From: Acidimicrobiia bacterium
GTDB lineage: Bacteria > Actinomycetota > Acidimicrobiia > Spongiisociales > SHLN01
Assembly (NCBI GenBank): GCA_013043085.1
Contig: JABDOU010000320.1
Coordinates: forward strand, 1-7,933
Length of the DNA: 7,933 nucleotides
Direction: 5' to 3'
Shown: positions 1 through 5,779 of the stretch, in pieces
How the letters are laid out: each line of letters opens with the position of its first letter
Position numbering within the stretch: position 1 is the first letter of the stretch
Notes under the pieces: generated by a model
Database searches by the model: none
The model's input: only the letters and a program-made list of their open reading frames with translations
Told to the model about the DNA's origin: nothing
Program-made: the position numbers and the translations under genes

Positions 1-105
1 GTCGTCGATGACGTCGACGTGGTCGACGATGTTGTCGATGAACTCGTTGTGGAACCCAATGTCGTCGAAGTGGACTCGACAGTCGTAGACGTTGAGCTTT
101 CGTCC
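1..105. repeat. Low-complexity GTCGA/TCG-rich tract encoding the Ser/Thr stalk
   Basis: The first hundred or so bases are dominated by degenerate gtcgtcgat, gtcgac and gtcgatg units. On the minus strand these read as ACG/TCG/ACC/TCA codons for Thr and Ser. The same bases on the plus strand read as a Val/Asp-rich open frame. Such tracts tend to change length by slippage or recombination. Confidence 0.6.
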
Positions 106-176
106 ACGGTGTGGTCGGCGCCTCCACATGCCGCGAGGATCACCATCGAGCCAAGAATCATCGCACGTGTCTTCAT
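1..176 (-). CDS. Putative lipoprotein with Thr/Ser-rich stalk, N-terminal part only
   Basis: Reading the minus strand from ATG at 176 gives 58 codons that stay open to the window edge. The N-terminus is a lipoprotein signal peptide: positive residues K2 and R4, a hydrophobic stretch to about residue 16, then a lipobox L14-A15-A16-C17 followed by Gly-Gly. Cys17 is the expected lipidated residue, so the mature protein should sit on the outer face of the membrane. From about residue 27 the chain is almost only Ser and Thr, typical of an extended stalk holding a downstream domain off the membrane. That domain lies outside the window, so the function is unknown. The gene lies 52 bases after the repeat-protein gene on the same strand and may be the last visible gene of the exporter operon. 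No clear ribosome binding site precedes ATG 176; M6 or M11 would still leave the lipobox but too short a signal. The lipobox is seen directly; the operon role is inferred. Confidence 0.72.
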   Translation of the reverse strand, partial: MKTRAMILGSMVILAACGGADHTVDESSTSTTVESTSTTLGSTTSSSTTSSTTSTSST

Positions 177-228
177 GTAGCTTGGACGTTAAAGAGCTCG
201 TCGATGTTTCAGAAGAATCCCGGCGGCG

Positions 229-1281
229 TTACCGATGGAGGAGTGTCGGCGGTTCAATCCTGGCGACCAGATCTTTGAGTTCGTCCAGCGCTGCTTCGGC
301 CCGGGTAAGGTCCCCAAGAGCCGCCCACGCCTCATCGAGCAGCATGAAACTCTCTGCAGTTCCGCCGGCCTCCAGAAGAGCTATCGCTTCTTCTTCCCGA
401 CCGGCGTCGATGAGCAGCCTTCCGAGGTGGTATGTGCCAAGCCGATCGCCCGATTCGGCGGCCGTTCGATACCAGTGTTCCGCCTCTTGCGCGTCGCCTG
501 CATCGGCAAAAGCATCACCAAGAGCCGTGAGCGCCCGGATCGATCCGCCTTCTACCGCAGCCGAAAGCCACTCCACGGCTTCGGAGAGGTCGCCTTCCTG
601 CGCGATGCTTCGCCCGAGCGAAACCATGGCCCCCACATCGCCGTCGTCGGCAAGGTCATAGAGCTCGTCAGGATCATCGGTGCGCCAATCTGCGAGCAGG
701 TCGGCTGCTATGAGGGAGTCGAGTTCGCCAAGATCTGCGGCGAACGTGTGAAGTTCGATGGCATGCTCGACCGGCGCGCGGGCCTGTGCGATCTGGGCCA
801 CGACGTGTGCAGCTGCCGGTTCGTTGTGCCGGGCGGCCCGCAGAAACCAGGATTCGGCTTCATCGCGTTTGCCGGCTCGCAAGTAGTGGTTGGCCAGGGT
901 TGTTCCACACAGGCTCACACCAGACGCGAATCCTCGTTGGAGTAGATCTATCGCGTCTTCGCTTCTCCCTACGAGCAGCATCAATTGGCCGGCCGGCAGA
1001 TAGCACTCGTCGTCGCCTGCCGCGATACCCTGCTCGTAGAGTTCGGTTGCCTCGGCGTTCTGTCCGAATGCCTGGCTGATACTCGCCAGACCGTGATAAG
1101 CGGTTGGCTCGCCCGCCTCCCGGGCCCTGTTGTACCACTCACGCGCTTTGGCAGTGAGGTTTTCTTCGACGCAGATCGTGCCGAGCCGAACCATTGCCGT
1201 CGCGTCTCCGTCTTCAGCCCTGGCGAGAAGCTCGTCGAGCTCGGGATCCGCGTCAACGTCACTCGTGTCGAAGTCGCTCAT
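229..1281 (-). CDS. Sel1/TPR-like helical repeat protein
   Basis: This 350-residue protein consists largely of Sel1/TPR-type repeats, helical pairs carrying the pattern LG-x-G-x-A-x-WY-x-AAE-x-G. The clearest repeats are at about residues 21-57, 129-155, 212-246 and 247-281. Motifs such as EWYNRAREAG (48-57) and HWYRTAAESG (269-278) are typical. The part around 158-205 is degenerate. The N-terminus is acidic, and there is no signal peptide or membrane segment, so the protein should be cytoplasmic. Proteins of this class act as protein-binding scaffolds; no enzyme motif is visible. The ATG at 1281 overlaps the stop of the upstream 145-residue gene by 4 bases (ATGA), and AGGA at 1288-1291 lies 6 bases ahead, which supports this start. 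The stop is TAA at 229-231. By position it is the fourth gene of the exporter operon. The repeat family is fairly sure; the partner and role are unknown. Confidence 0.88.
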   Translation of the reverse strand: MSDFDTSDVDADPELDELLARAEDGDATAMVRLGTICVEENLTAKAREWYNRAREAGEPTAYHGLASISQAFGQNAEATELYEQGIAAGDDECYLPAGQLMLLVGRSEDAIDLLQRGFASGVSLCGTTLANHYLRAGKRDEAESWFLRAARHNEPAAAHVVAQIAQARAPVEHAIELHTFAADLGELDSLIAADLLADWRTDDPDELYDLADDGDVGAMVSLGRSIAQEGDLSEAVEWLSAAVEGGSIRALTALGDAFADAGDAQEAEHWYRTAAESGDRLGTYHLGRLLIDAGREEEAIALLEAGGTAESFMLLDEAWAALGDLTRAEAALDELKDLVARIEPPTLLHR

Positions 1282-1715
1282 GTCGAATCCTGGCGCCGCT
1301 TCAGCTCCTGAGCCAACGCCTCGTCCGAGTATGCCGCGAGCCGAGCGTCCCAGGCCAGTCTGTGGAGCGGTTGCTGATCGGCGTTCGCGACGAGCTCGGC
1401 GATCGCGTCACGGAGGGTTCTTGCCCAGGTTCTACCGGAAGCCGATGCATGCCGCGTGATAGAGCCGTCGGTATTCGCCACATATGCTCCAGCTTCGATC
1501 TGAGGGTTCGTGCGGCTGCCTTTCTCGCCGTAGATAAGCAAGACGGCGGGAGTCGCCAGATCGACGATCCCACCAACGTCTATGAAGTCGCCTTCGTATG
1601 CCCAGCCGTCGGATTTGTCGGGGTCGACATTCGACACAATCTTCGCCCAGTTCTTGCGCCGCTCGTCGCCGATGATCGGCACGTCGATAGGAACCACGAC
1701 CTGGCCCATCATCAC
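1278..1715 (-). CDS. Hypothetical protein, 145 aa, in exporter operon
   Basis: I do not recognise this protein. It is soluble in appearance, with no signal peptide or membrane helix. The N-terminal two thirds (about 3-90) look like a beta-rich alpha/beta domain, with hydrophobic strands at VVVPIDVPII (6-15) and AVLLIYGEKG. The C-terminal part (about 95-140) is charged and probably helical. The protein opens with GTG-ATG-ATG at 1715, 1712 and 1709. The GTG overlaps the permease stop (TGA 1714-1712). GGAG at 1718-1715 is spaced best, at 5 bases, for the ATG at 1709, so the true start may be that codon, giving 143 residues. The gene ends in TGA overlapping the ATG of the repeat-protein gene. Sitting between overlaps on both sides, it is very likely a real translated gene with a role tied to the exporter or the repeat protein. 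Its function is unknown. Confidence 0.8.
   Translation of the reverse strand: MMMGQVVVPIDVPIIGDERRKNWAKIVSNVDPDKSDGWAYEGDFIDVGGIVDLATPAVLLIYGEKGSRTNPQIEAGAYVANTDGSITRHASASGRTWARTLRDAIAELVANADQQPLHRLAWDARLAAYSDEALAQELKRRQDST
1288..1291 (-). promoter_or_regulatory. Ribosome binding site of the Sel1-like gene
   Basis: AGGA on the minus strand lies 6 bases ahead of ATG 1281, inside the end of the upstream gene. It supports the overlapping start. Confidence 0.6.
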
Positions 1716-2536
1716 TCCGAGCTGCGGCGGTACAGCCGAACGGCGACGTAGAAGAAAACACCGAAGATCAGCAGACTCCAGGCAAGTGCCTCGACAACCT
1801 GGCCGGAGTTCAAGTTGAGGAACTCGCTTTCGCCAAGCACCAGATATCGCATGGCGTTGATGGCCGCCGTTACGGGTTGATTCTCGGCAAACGCCTGCAA
1901 CCAGCCGGGCATGGTCTCAGTCGGTACGAACGCTGATGACGCAAACGTGAATGGAAATATCGGAACAAAGACTGCCGCCTGGGCCGCTTCCGGGGTCTTC
2001 GTGAGCAAACCCATGGCGGCGAAGACCCAGCTCATGGCGAACGCGAACAGGGTCGCGATCAGGATTGCCAGTACTGCGCTCACGAAACCGGCTTGGAAAC
2101 GGAAGCCGATCAGGTAGCCGATACCGACACTGAGCAGAATCACCCAAAGGTTGCGAAGCGTGTCGGCCAACACCCGGCCTGCCAGCACCGCGGACCTTGC
2201 CATCGGCAGCGAGCGAAAGCGATCGACGATCCCGGCCTGCAGATCCTCTGTTAATCCGATTGCAGTATTCGATGCGCCGAAGGTGGCAGTCTGGATGATG
2301 ATGCCGGGAATCAGGAAGTTGATGTATTCGACGCCGGGAATCGGTATGGCACCACCGAAAACGTAGTTGAACAACAAGACGAACATGATGGGCTGGATGG
2401 TGGAGAAGACGAGGAGCTCCGGCGTCCGGAACACCCTGATGATGTTTCGCTTCGCAACCGTGATGATGTCGGCGACCATCCCGGCGACGCCTTCGGGGCG
2501 GGTGCGGAGGGGGTCGATGGCGGCGTGGGCGGTCAC
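1712..2536 (-). CDS. ABC-2 type exporter permease, DrrB-like
   Basis: This 274-residue integral membrane protein has the layout of ABC-2 (DrrB/NodJ-type) permeases: a cytoplasmic N-terminus of about 40 residues followed by six hydrophobic segments. The segments lie near residues 41-62, 74-95, 127-145, 151-178, 184-205 and 248-268. The conserved intracellular stretch after the second segment, with EDLQ at 97-100 and RFRSLPMAR at 106-114, is present. So is the loop with FVPTETMPGWLQ (203-214) before the last segments. It should form a dimer in the cytoplasmic membrane and export a substrate using the ATPase encoded just upstream. Family members move drugs, lipids or polysaccharides; the substrate here cannot be read from sequence. 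It starts with GTG at 2536, overlapping the ATPase stop by 4 bases, with GGAG at 2544-2547 spaced 7 bases upstream. The TGA at 1714-1712 overlaps the start of the next gene. Confidence 0.92.
   Translation of the reverse strand: MTAHAAIDPLRTRPEGVAGMVADIITVAKRNIIRVFRTPELLVFSTIQPIMFVLLFNYVFGGAIPIPGVEYINFLIPGIIIQTATFGASNTAIGLTEDLQAGIVDRFRSLPMARSAVLAGRVLADTLRNLWVILLSVGIGYLIGFRFQAGFVSAVLAILIATLFAFAMSWVFAAMGLLTKTPEAAQAAVFVPIFPFTFASSAFVPTETMPGWLQAFAENQPVTAAINAMRYLVLGESEFLNLNSGQVVEALAWSLLIFGVFFYVAVRLYRRSSE
1715..1718 (-). promoter_or_regulatory. Ribosome binding site of the 145-aa gene
   Basis: GGAG on the minus strand is formed by the last permease codons. It lies 5 bases before ATG 1709 and 2 bases before ATG 1712, and it overlaps GTG 1715. 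Spacing therefore favours ATG 1709 as the used start, although GTG 1715 is the longest reading. Confidence 0.5.
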
Positions 2537-3537
2537 GGTCGGTCTCCGCTCTTGGCTTTGCGCCTGCGTCTTCGACCGGTGGCAGGTTCGGGCTCGCTGA
2601 CCTCGGCGGCGTGGCCGGTGAGGGTCAGGAATACGTCGTCGAGCGTGGGTTTGCGAAGGCTCAAATCTCGCAGTTTCACCGCTGCCTGATCAAGTCTGCG
2701 GAGGGCCTCAACGACGGCTCCCGTGTCTTCGCCAACCGTCAGCGATATCAGCCCCGTCTCATCATTCACACTGGCCGGCGATGAACCGAGACCTTCCAAT
2801 TGCTCGAGGACCAAACGGATCTTGCCCATGTCTTCAAGGTGCAGTTCGAGGACATCGCCCCCGAGTTGGGCCTTGAGCTGGTTTGGCGTGCCTCGGCTTA
2901 TGACCTTGCCGTTGTCAATCACGACGAGCTGCCGGGCGAGTCGGTCAGCCTCCTCGAGGTACTGGGTCGTCAACAGGAGCGTGGTGCCTTCCTCCACGAG
3001 TTCTTCGATGAGATCCCAAAGATCCTGGCGAGATCGTGGATCAAGGCCCGTCGTCGGCTCGTCCATGATGAGCAGCTCAGGATGCCCGACCAGGCTCGCC
3101 GCAAGGTCGAGCCGCCGCCGCATGCCGCCCGAATAGGTCTTGACCGTGCGGTTAGCCGCCTCCGCCAGATCGATACGTTCCAACACATCATCGGCCCGTC
3201 GCAGGGCTTCAACCCGATCGAATCCATACAATCGCCCCACCATTTCGAGGTTTTCACGGCCCGTGAGTAGCTCGTCGACTGCGGCTGACTGTCCGGCAAG
3301 TCCGATGCGCCGCCGAATGGCTCCGGGATCTTCGGTTACGTCGACGCCGAGCACCCTGGCACGGCCGCTGGTCGGTTTGAGAAGGGTGGCGAGGATGCGT
3401 ACCAGCGTGGTTTTGCCCGCACCATTCGGCCCGAGCAGACCATAGACGCCACCAAGCGGAATCGAGAGGTCGACCCCATCGAGGGCGCGAACCTCGCCAT
3501 AGTGTTTTTTGATGTGCTCGACTTCGACAGCAAGCAT
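2533..3537 (-). CDS. ABC exporter ATPase, DrrA family
   Basis: This 334-residue ATP-binding subunit powers the ABC-2 permease encoded next. The nucleotide-binding domain spans roughly residues 3-225. It has Walker A GPNGAGKTT at 36-44, Q-loop Gln83 in the DrrA-like context GQSAAVDE, and signature YSGGM at 135-139. Walker B is LLIMDEP at 155-161 with catalytic Glu160, followed by D-loop GLDPRSR. At the switch position it has Gln192 (TTQYLEEAD) rather than His, as is usual in DrrA proteins. A C-terminal domain (about 230-315) has the family's usual length, with the typical PTLDDVFLTLTG ending. After it comes an odd tail with a run of five Arg and further Lys (about 322-330). ATG 3537 has AGGA at 3545-3548, spaced 7 bases. 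This is the first gene of the minus-strand operon and overlaps the permease start by 4 bases. The family is sure; the substrate is unknown. Confidence 0.95.
   Translation of the reverse strand: MLAVEVEHIKKHYGEVRALDGVDLSIPLGGVYGLLGPNGAGKTTLVRILATLLKPTSGRARVLGVDVTEDPGAIRRRIGLAGQSAAVDELLTGRENLEMVGRLYGFDRVEALRRADDVLERIDLAEAANRTVKTYSGGMRRRLDLAASLVGHPELLIMDEPTTGLDPRSRQDLWDLIEELVEEGTTLLLTTQYLEEADRLARQLVVIDNGKVISRGTPNQLKAQLGGDVLELHLEDMGKIRLVLEQLEGLGSSPASVNDETGLISLTVGEDTGAVVEALRRLDQAAVKLRDLSLRKPTLDDVFLTLTGHAAEVSEPEPATGRRRRRKAKSGDRP
2544..2547 (-). promoter_or_regulatory. Ribosome binding site of the permease gene
   Basis: GGAG on the minus strand lies 7 bases before GTG 2536, within the last codons of the ATPase gene. 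It decides for the GTG start over the internal Met20. Confidence 0.6.
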
Positions 3538-3544
3538 GGAACGA

Positions 3545-3548
3545 TCCT
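3545..3548 (-). promoter_or_regulatory. Ribosome binding site of the DrrA-like gene
   Basis: AGGA on the minus strand lies 7 bases before ATG 3537 and supports that start. Confidence 0.55.
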
Positions 3549-3586
3549 GGCGGTTGCGGATCCCTCGTGGGGCGGGGCGAACAGGC

Positions 3587-3615
3587 AGTATATGGCGTCG
3601 TCTACCTACGGTCGA
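3587..3615 (-). promoter_or_regulatory. Predicted promoter of the exporter operon
   Basis: On the minus strand, TCGACC (3615-3610) and TATACT (3592-3587) are separated by 17 bases. The -10 box matches 5 of 6 consensus bases and the -35 box 4 of 6. Transcription would start near 3580, about 43 bases before ATG 3537. This is a prediction from consensus matching only. Confidence 0.45.
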
Positions 3616-3657
3616 TAGCTATGTCAAACCAGGGAGCTGCGGGCTAGCTTTCGGCCG

Positions 3658-5502
3658 ATGGATGCGAGACGCGATAGCGACGGCTCAGAGACGGACAGTG
3701 AGCGCGTGGGGGCGGCCGAACGTAAAGCCTTGCGCCGGCTCCTGACCTACGCCGCTCCCTACCGGCGCCGCATATATTCGGCTATCGCCTTTTCGGTGTT
3801 CAACAAGGTGTTCGATGTCCTGCCCCCATTGCTGATCGGCCTCGGCGTGGACGTCGTGGTCGAACAGGAAAACAGCTTCTTGGCCGGATTCGGGCCGACC
3901 TCCATCATGGGCCAACTTTGGCTTCTGGCCGGTCTCACGATTGCGGTCTGGATCTTCGAATCACTCTTCGAGTACCTCGCAAAACTCACCTGGCGCAACC
4001 TCGCCCAGGATATTCAGCATGGTCTACGGCTCGACGCCTACCAGCACGTTCAGAGCCTCGAAATTGCCTACTTCGAAGACCGGTCTACCGGTGGGTTGAT
4101 GGCGATCTTGAACGACGACGTGAACCAGCTCGAACGTTTTCTGAACGACGGTGCCAATGAGGTGGTTCAAGTGGCAACGACCGTGGTGACCATAGGCATC
4201 GCCTTCTTCTTGATCGAATGGAGGGTGGCGATTCTTGCGTTTCTTCCGATGCCGCTCGTCTTGTGGGGTTCGTTCAAGTTTCAAGACTTCATAGCACCCA
4301 GATACGCCGATGTGCGGGCGCGAGTCGGCTTCCTCAACGATTATCTCTCAAACAACCTCTCTGGAATTGCGACCATCAAGAGCTTCACCAGTGAGCATCA
4401 CGAAACCGGGCGTATCGGGGATGCGAGCAGCGACTACGTCGAGTCGAATCGAGAGGCAATACGCATCAGCTCGGCGTTCACCCCGCTGATCAGGATGGCC
4501 ATTCTCGTCGGTTTCGTGGCCACCCTCGTTCTGGGCGGACGGTATGTGACCGAGGGTTCGATGGCAGTCGCCAGCTATACGATCATGGTCTTTTTGACCC
4601 AGCGTCTTCTTTGGCCGCTCACCCGTCTCGGTGAGACCTTCGACCAATACCAGCGTGCAATGGCGTCGACGGATCGCATTCTGAACTTGCTCGATACGCC
4701 CATTGCGATCGAAGAAGGATCCGTGCTCCTCGCCGAGGACGAGGTCGCAGGGCGGGTGACCTTCGATCATGTTTCGTTTGCGTATGCGAACGAGGTGCCG
4801 GTGTTGGACGATCTCTCGTTCGACGTTCCGGCAGGAGCGACGGTTGCGATTGTCGGGTCCACCGGCGCGGGCAAATCGACGGTGATCAAGCTTCTGCTCC
4901 GCTTTTACGATCCGACGGCAGGCTCGATTCAGGTGGATGGAATCGATATCCGAACGTTGTCATTCGCCAGTCTGCGGGGTGCGATCGGGCTCGTATCTCA
5001 GGACGTGTTCCTGTTCCACGGCACGGTCAGAGAAAACATCGCATACGGGAGGCCGGAGGCCGCGATTGAGCGCGTGATCGAGGCGGCCACCATCGCCGAA
5101 GCCCACGAATTCATCATGTCGTTTCCGGATGGATATGACACCATTGTTGGCGAACGAGGACAGAAGTTGTCCGGCGGCCAGCGCCAACGCATCTCGCTCG
5201 CGAGGGCCATTCTCAAAGACCCTCCGATCCTGGTGCTCGATGAAGCCACGTCGTCGGTAGATAACGAGACCGAGGCTGCGATCCAACGCTCGCTGGAGAA
5301 GATCTCCATCGACCGGACTACGGTCGTAATCGCACATCGCCTGTCTACCGTTCGCCACGCAGACAACATCGTCGTGCTCGACGCCGGGGGAGTCTCCGAA
5401 CAGGGCAATCACGACGATCTCCTCAGAAAAGATGGTATGTACGCGGCCCTGTGGAAGGTCCAGACCGGCACCGCGATTCCCTGGCACGAAGGCGCCCCAT
5501 GA
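3658..5502 (+). CDS. ABC half transporter, membrane-ATPase fusion (MsbA/LmrA type)
   Basis: This 614-residue exporter subunit should work as a homodimer in the cytoplasmic membrane. The ABC transmembrane domain covers about residues 38-320, with hydrophobic segments near 40-66, 84-106, 168-186, 188-204, 276-296 and 302-318. The ATPase domain follows from about 365. It has A-loop Tyr376, Walker A GSTGAGKST at 400-408, Q-loop Gln448, signature LSGGQ at 504-508, and Walker B ILVLDE at 524-529 with catalytic Glu529. D-loop SSVD is at 532-535 and H-loop His560. All are intact, so both sites of a homodimer should be active, unlike degenerate heterodimeric exporters. The length fits the family (about 580-620). 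Substrates of relatives range from lipids to drugs and cannot be told here. The start is somewhat uncertain: no clear Shine-Dalgarno site precedes ATG 3658, and the first about 20 residues are polar and unconserved in type, so GTG 3706 is an alternative. It is transcribed away from the DrrA-like operon and toward rpsL. Confidence 0.94.
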   Translation: MDARRDSDGSETDSERVGAAERKALRRLLTYAAPYRRRIYSAIAFSVFNKVFDVLPPLLIGLGVDVVVEQENSFLAGFGPTSIMGQLWLLAGLTIAVWIFESLFEYLAKLTWRNLAQDIQHGLRLDAYQHVQSLEIAYFEDRSTGGLMAILNDDVNQLERFLNDGANEVVQVATTVVTIGIAFFLIEWRVAILAFLPMPLVLWGSFKFQDFIAPRYADVRARVGFLNDYLSNNLSGIATIKSFTSEHHETGRIGDASSDYVESNREAIRISSAFTPLIRMAILVGFVATLVLGGRYVTEGSMAVASYTIMVFLTQRLLWPLTRLGETFDQYQRAMASTDRILNLLDTPIAIEEGSVLLAEDEVAGRVTFDHVSFAYANEVPVLDDLSFDVPAGATVAIVGSTGAGKSTVIKLLLRFYDPTAGSIQVDGIDIRTLSFASLRGAIGLVSQDVFLFHGTVRENIAYGRPEAAIERVIEAATIAEAHEFIMSFPDGYDTIVGERGQKLSGGQRQRISLARAILKDPPILVLDEATSSVDNETEAAIQRSLEKISIDRTTVVIAHRLSTVRHADNIVVLDAGGVSEQGNHDDLLRKDGMYAALWKVQTGTAIPWHEGAP

Positions 5503-5516
5503 CGTCGCGAAGTGGC

Positions 5517-5546
5517 TTGCCCACCGGCCGATTCACGGCCTATACT
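5517..5546 (+). promoter_or_regulatory. Predicted promoter of the str operon
   Basis: TTGCCC (5517-5522) and TATACT (5541-5546) are separated by 18 bases, matching 4 of 6 and 5 of 6 bases of the vegetative sigma consensus. Transcription would begin near 5553, giving a leader of about 375 bases before the rpsL GTG. The spacer contains the inverted repeat GGCCG-ATTCA-CGGCC (5526-5540), which could be a protein-binding site or chance. Confidence 0.55.
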
Positions 5547-5555
5547 TCCGTTCCT

Positions 5556-5569
5556 CGCGCAGGTGCGCG
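5556..5569 (+). repeat. Near-palindrome at the expected 5' end of the str transcript
   Basis: CGCGCA-GG-TGCGCG is an inverted repeat with 6-base arms and a 2-base centre; as RNA it would be a 5-pair stem with an AGGU loop. It lies only a few bases after the predicted transcription start, so it could stabilise the 5' end or be an operator. Confidence 0.45.
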
Positions 5570-5592
5570 TGCACAGGGCCTTGCCTAGAGGG

Positions 5593-5620
5593 TTCACCGA
5601 CCGACCCGCTAATCGGTGAA
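5593..5620 (+). promoter_or_regulatory. Leader hairpin 1
   Basis: TTCACCGA (5593-5600) and TCGGTGAA (5613-5620) are perfect 8-base inverted repeats around a 12-base loop; a G-U pair (5592, 5621) extends the stem. No U-tract follows, so it is not an intrinsic terminator. A role in rpsL control or RNA stability is inferred. Confidence 0.5.
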
Positions 5621-5630
5621 TAGTCCCACA

Positions 5631-5666
5631 GGCAGGTTCGGAGAAAGGGTCGGCGACTCCGCTGCC
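5631..5666 (+). promoter_or_regulatory. Leader hairpin 2 with a three-base bulge
   Basis: The right arm CTCCGCTGCC (5657-5666) pairs fully with GGCAG (5631-5635) and CGGAG (5639-5643), leaving GTT (5636-5638) as a one-sided bulge. The result is ten mostly G-C pairs capped by a 13-base loop (5644-5656). A stable stem with an asymmetric bulge resembles known ribosomal-protein binding sites in leaders, but that function is inferred only. Confidence 0.55.
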
Positions 5667-5779
5667 ACACGGCATCGGCATCGGACCCGGGTCGACGGAT
5701 TGAGTCCACTACGGACGGCATCCTCGATTCGACGTCCAAGTGATGCAGGTTGTTGGGAGAAGAGGACGCCGATTTTTCT

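Larger units (their letters stand above)
3538..3657. other. Divergent intergenic region between two ABC transporter units
   Basis: These 120 bases separate the minus-strand exporter operon from the plus-strand half transporter. A good minus-strand promoter match is present at 3587-3615. On the plus strand I find no convincing -35/-10 pair and no clear Shine-Dalgarno sequence before ATG 3658; weak TA-n-n-n-T matches such as 3607-3612 are the best available. No terminator or clear operator palindrome is visible. Confidence 0.6.

Noticed and set aside
1..180. Plus-strand Val/Asp-rich open frame ending TAG at 178-180
   Set aside because: It is the complement of the Ser/Thr codon tract; the minus-strand reading has a convincing signal peptide and lipobox, while this one shows no recognisable features.
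92..945. Long plus-strand open frames opposite the Sel1-like gene
   Set aside because: They are antisense shadows: Ser/Arg-rich low-complexity products without domains, whereas the minus strand encodes clear repeats and fits the overlapping gene chain.
3587..3627. TTGACA (minus strand, 3627-3622) as the -35 partner of TATACT
   Set aside because: The distance to TATACT is 29 bases, too long; at the correct 17 bases below it only TAGACG is found. TCGACC at 3615-3610 gives proper spacing.
4960..5487. Minus-strand open frame of 175 codons opposite the half transporter ATPase domain
   Set aside because: It is a shadow of a strongly conserved ATPase coding region, with no start context or recognisable domain.
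5526..5540. GGCCG-ATTCA-CGGCC as a terminator for the half transporter gene
   Set aside because: The stem is only five pairs with no T-run, and it lies between the -35 and -10 boxes of a better-supported promoter.
5684..5693. GACCCGGGTC 10-base palindrome as an operator
   Set aside because: It is perfect, but short GC palindromes are common in such DNA, and it is far downstream of the predicted start with no second copy.
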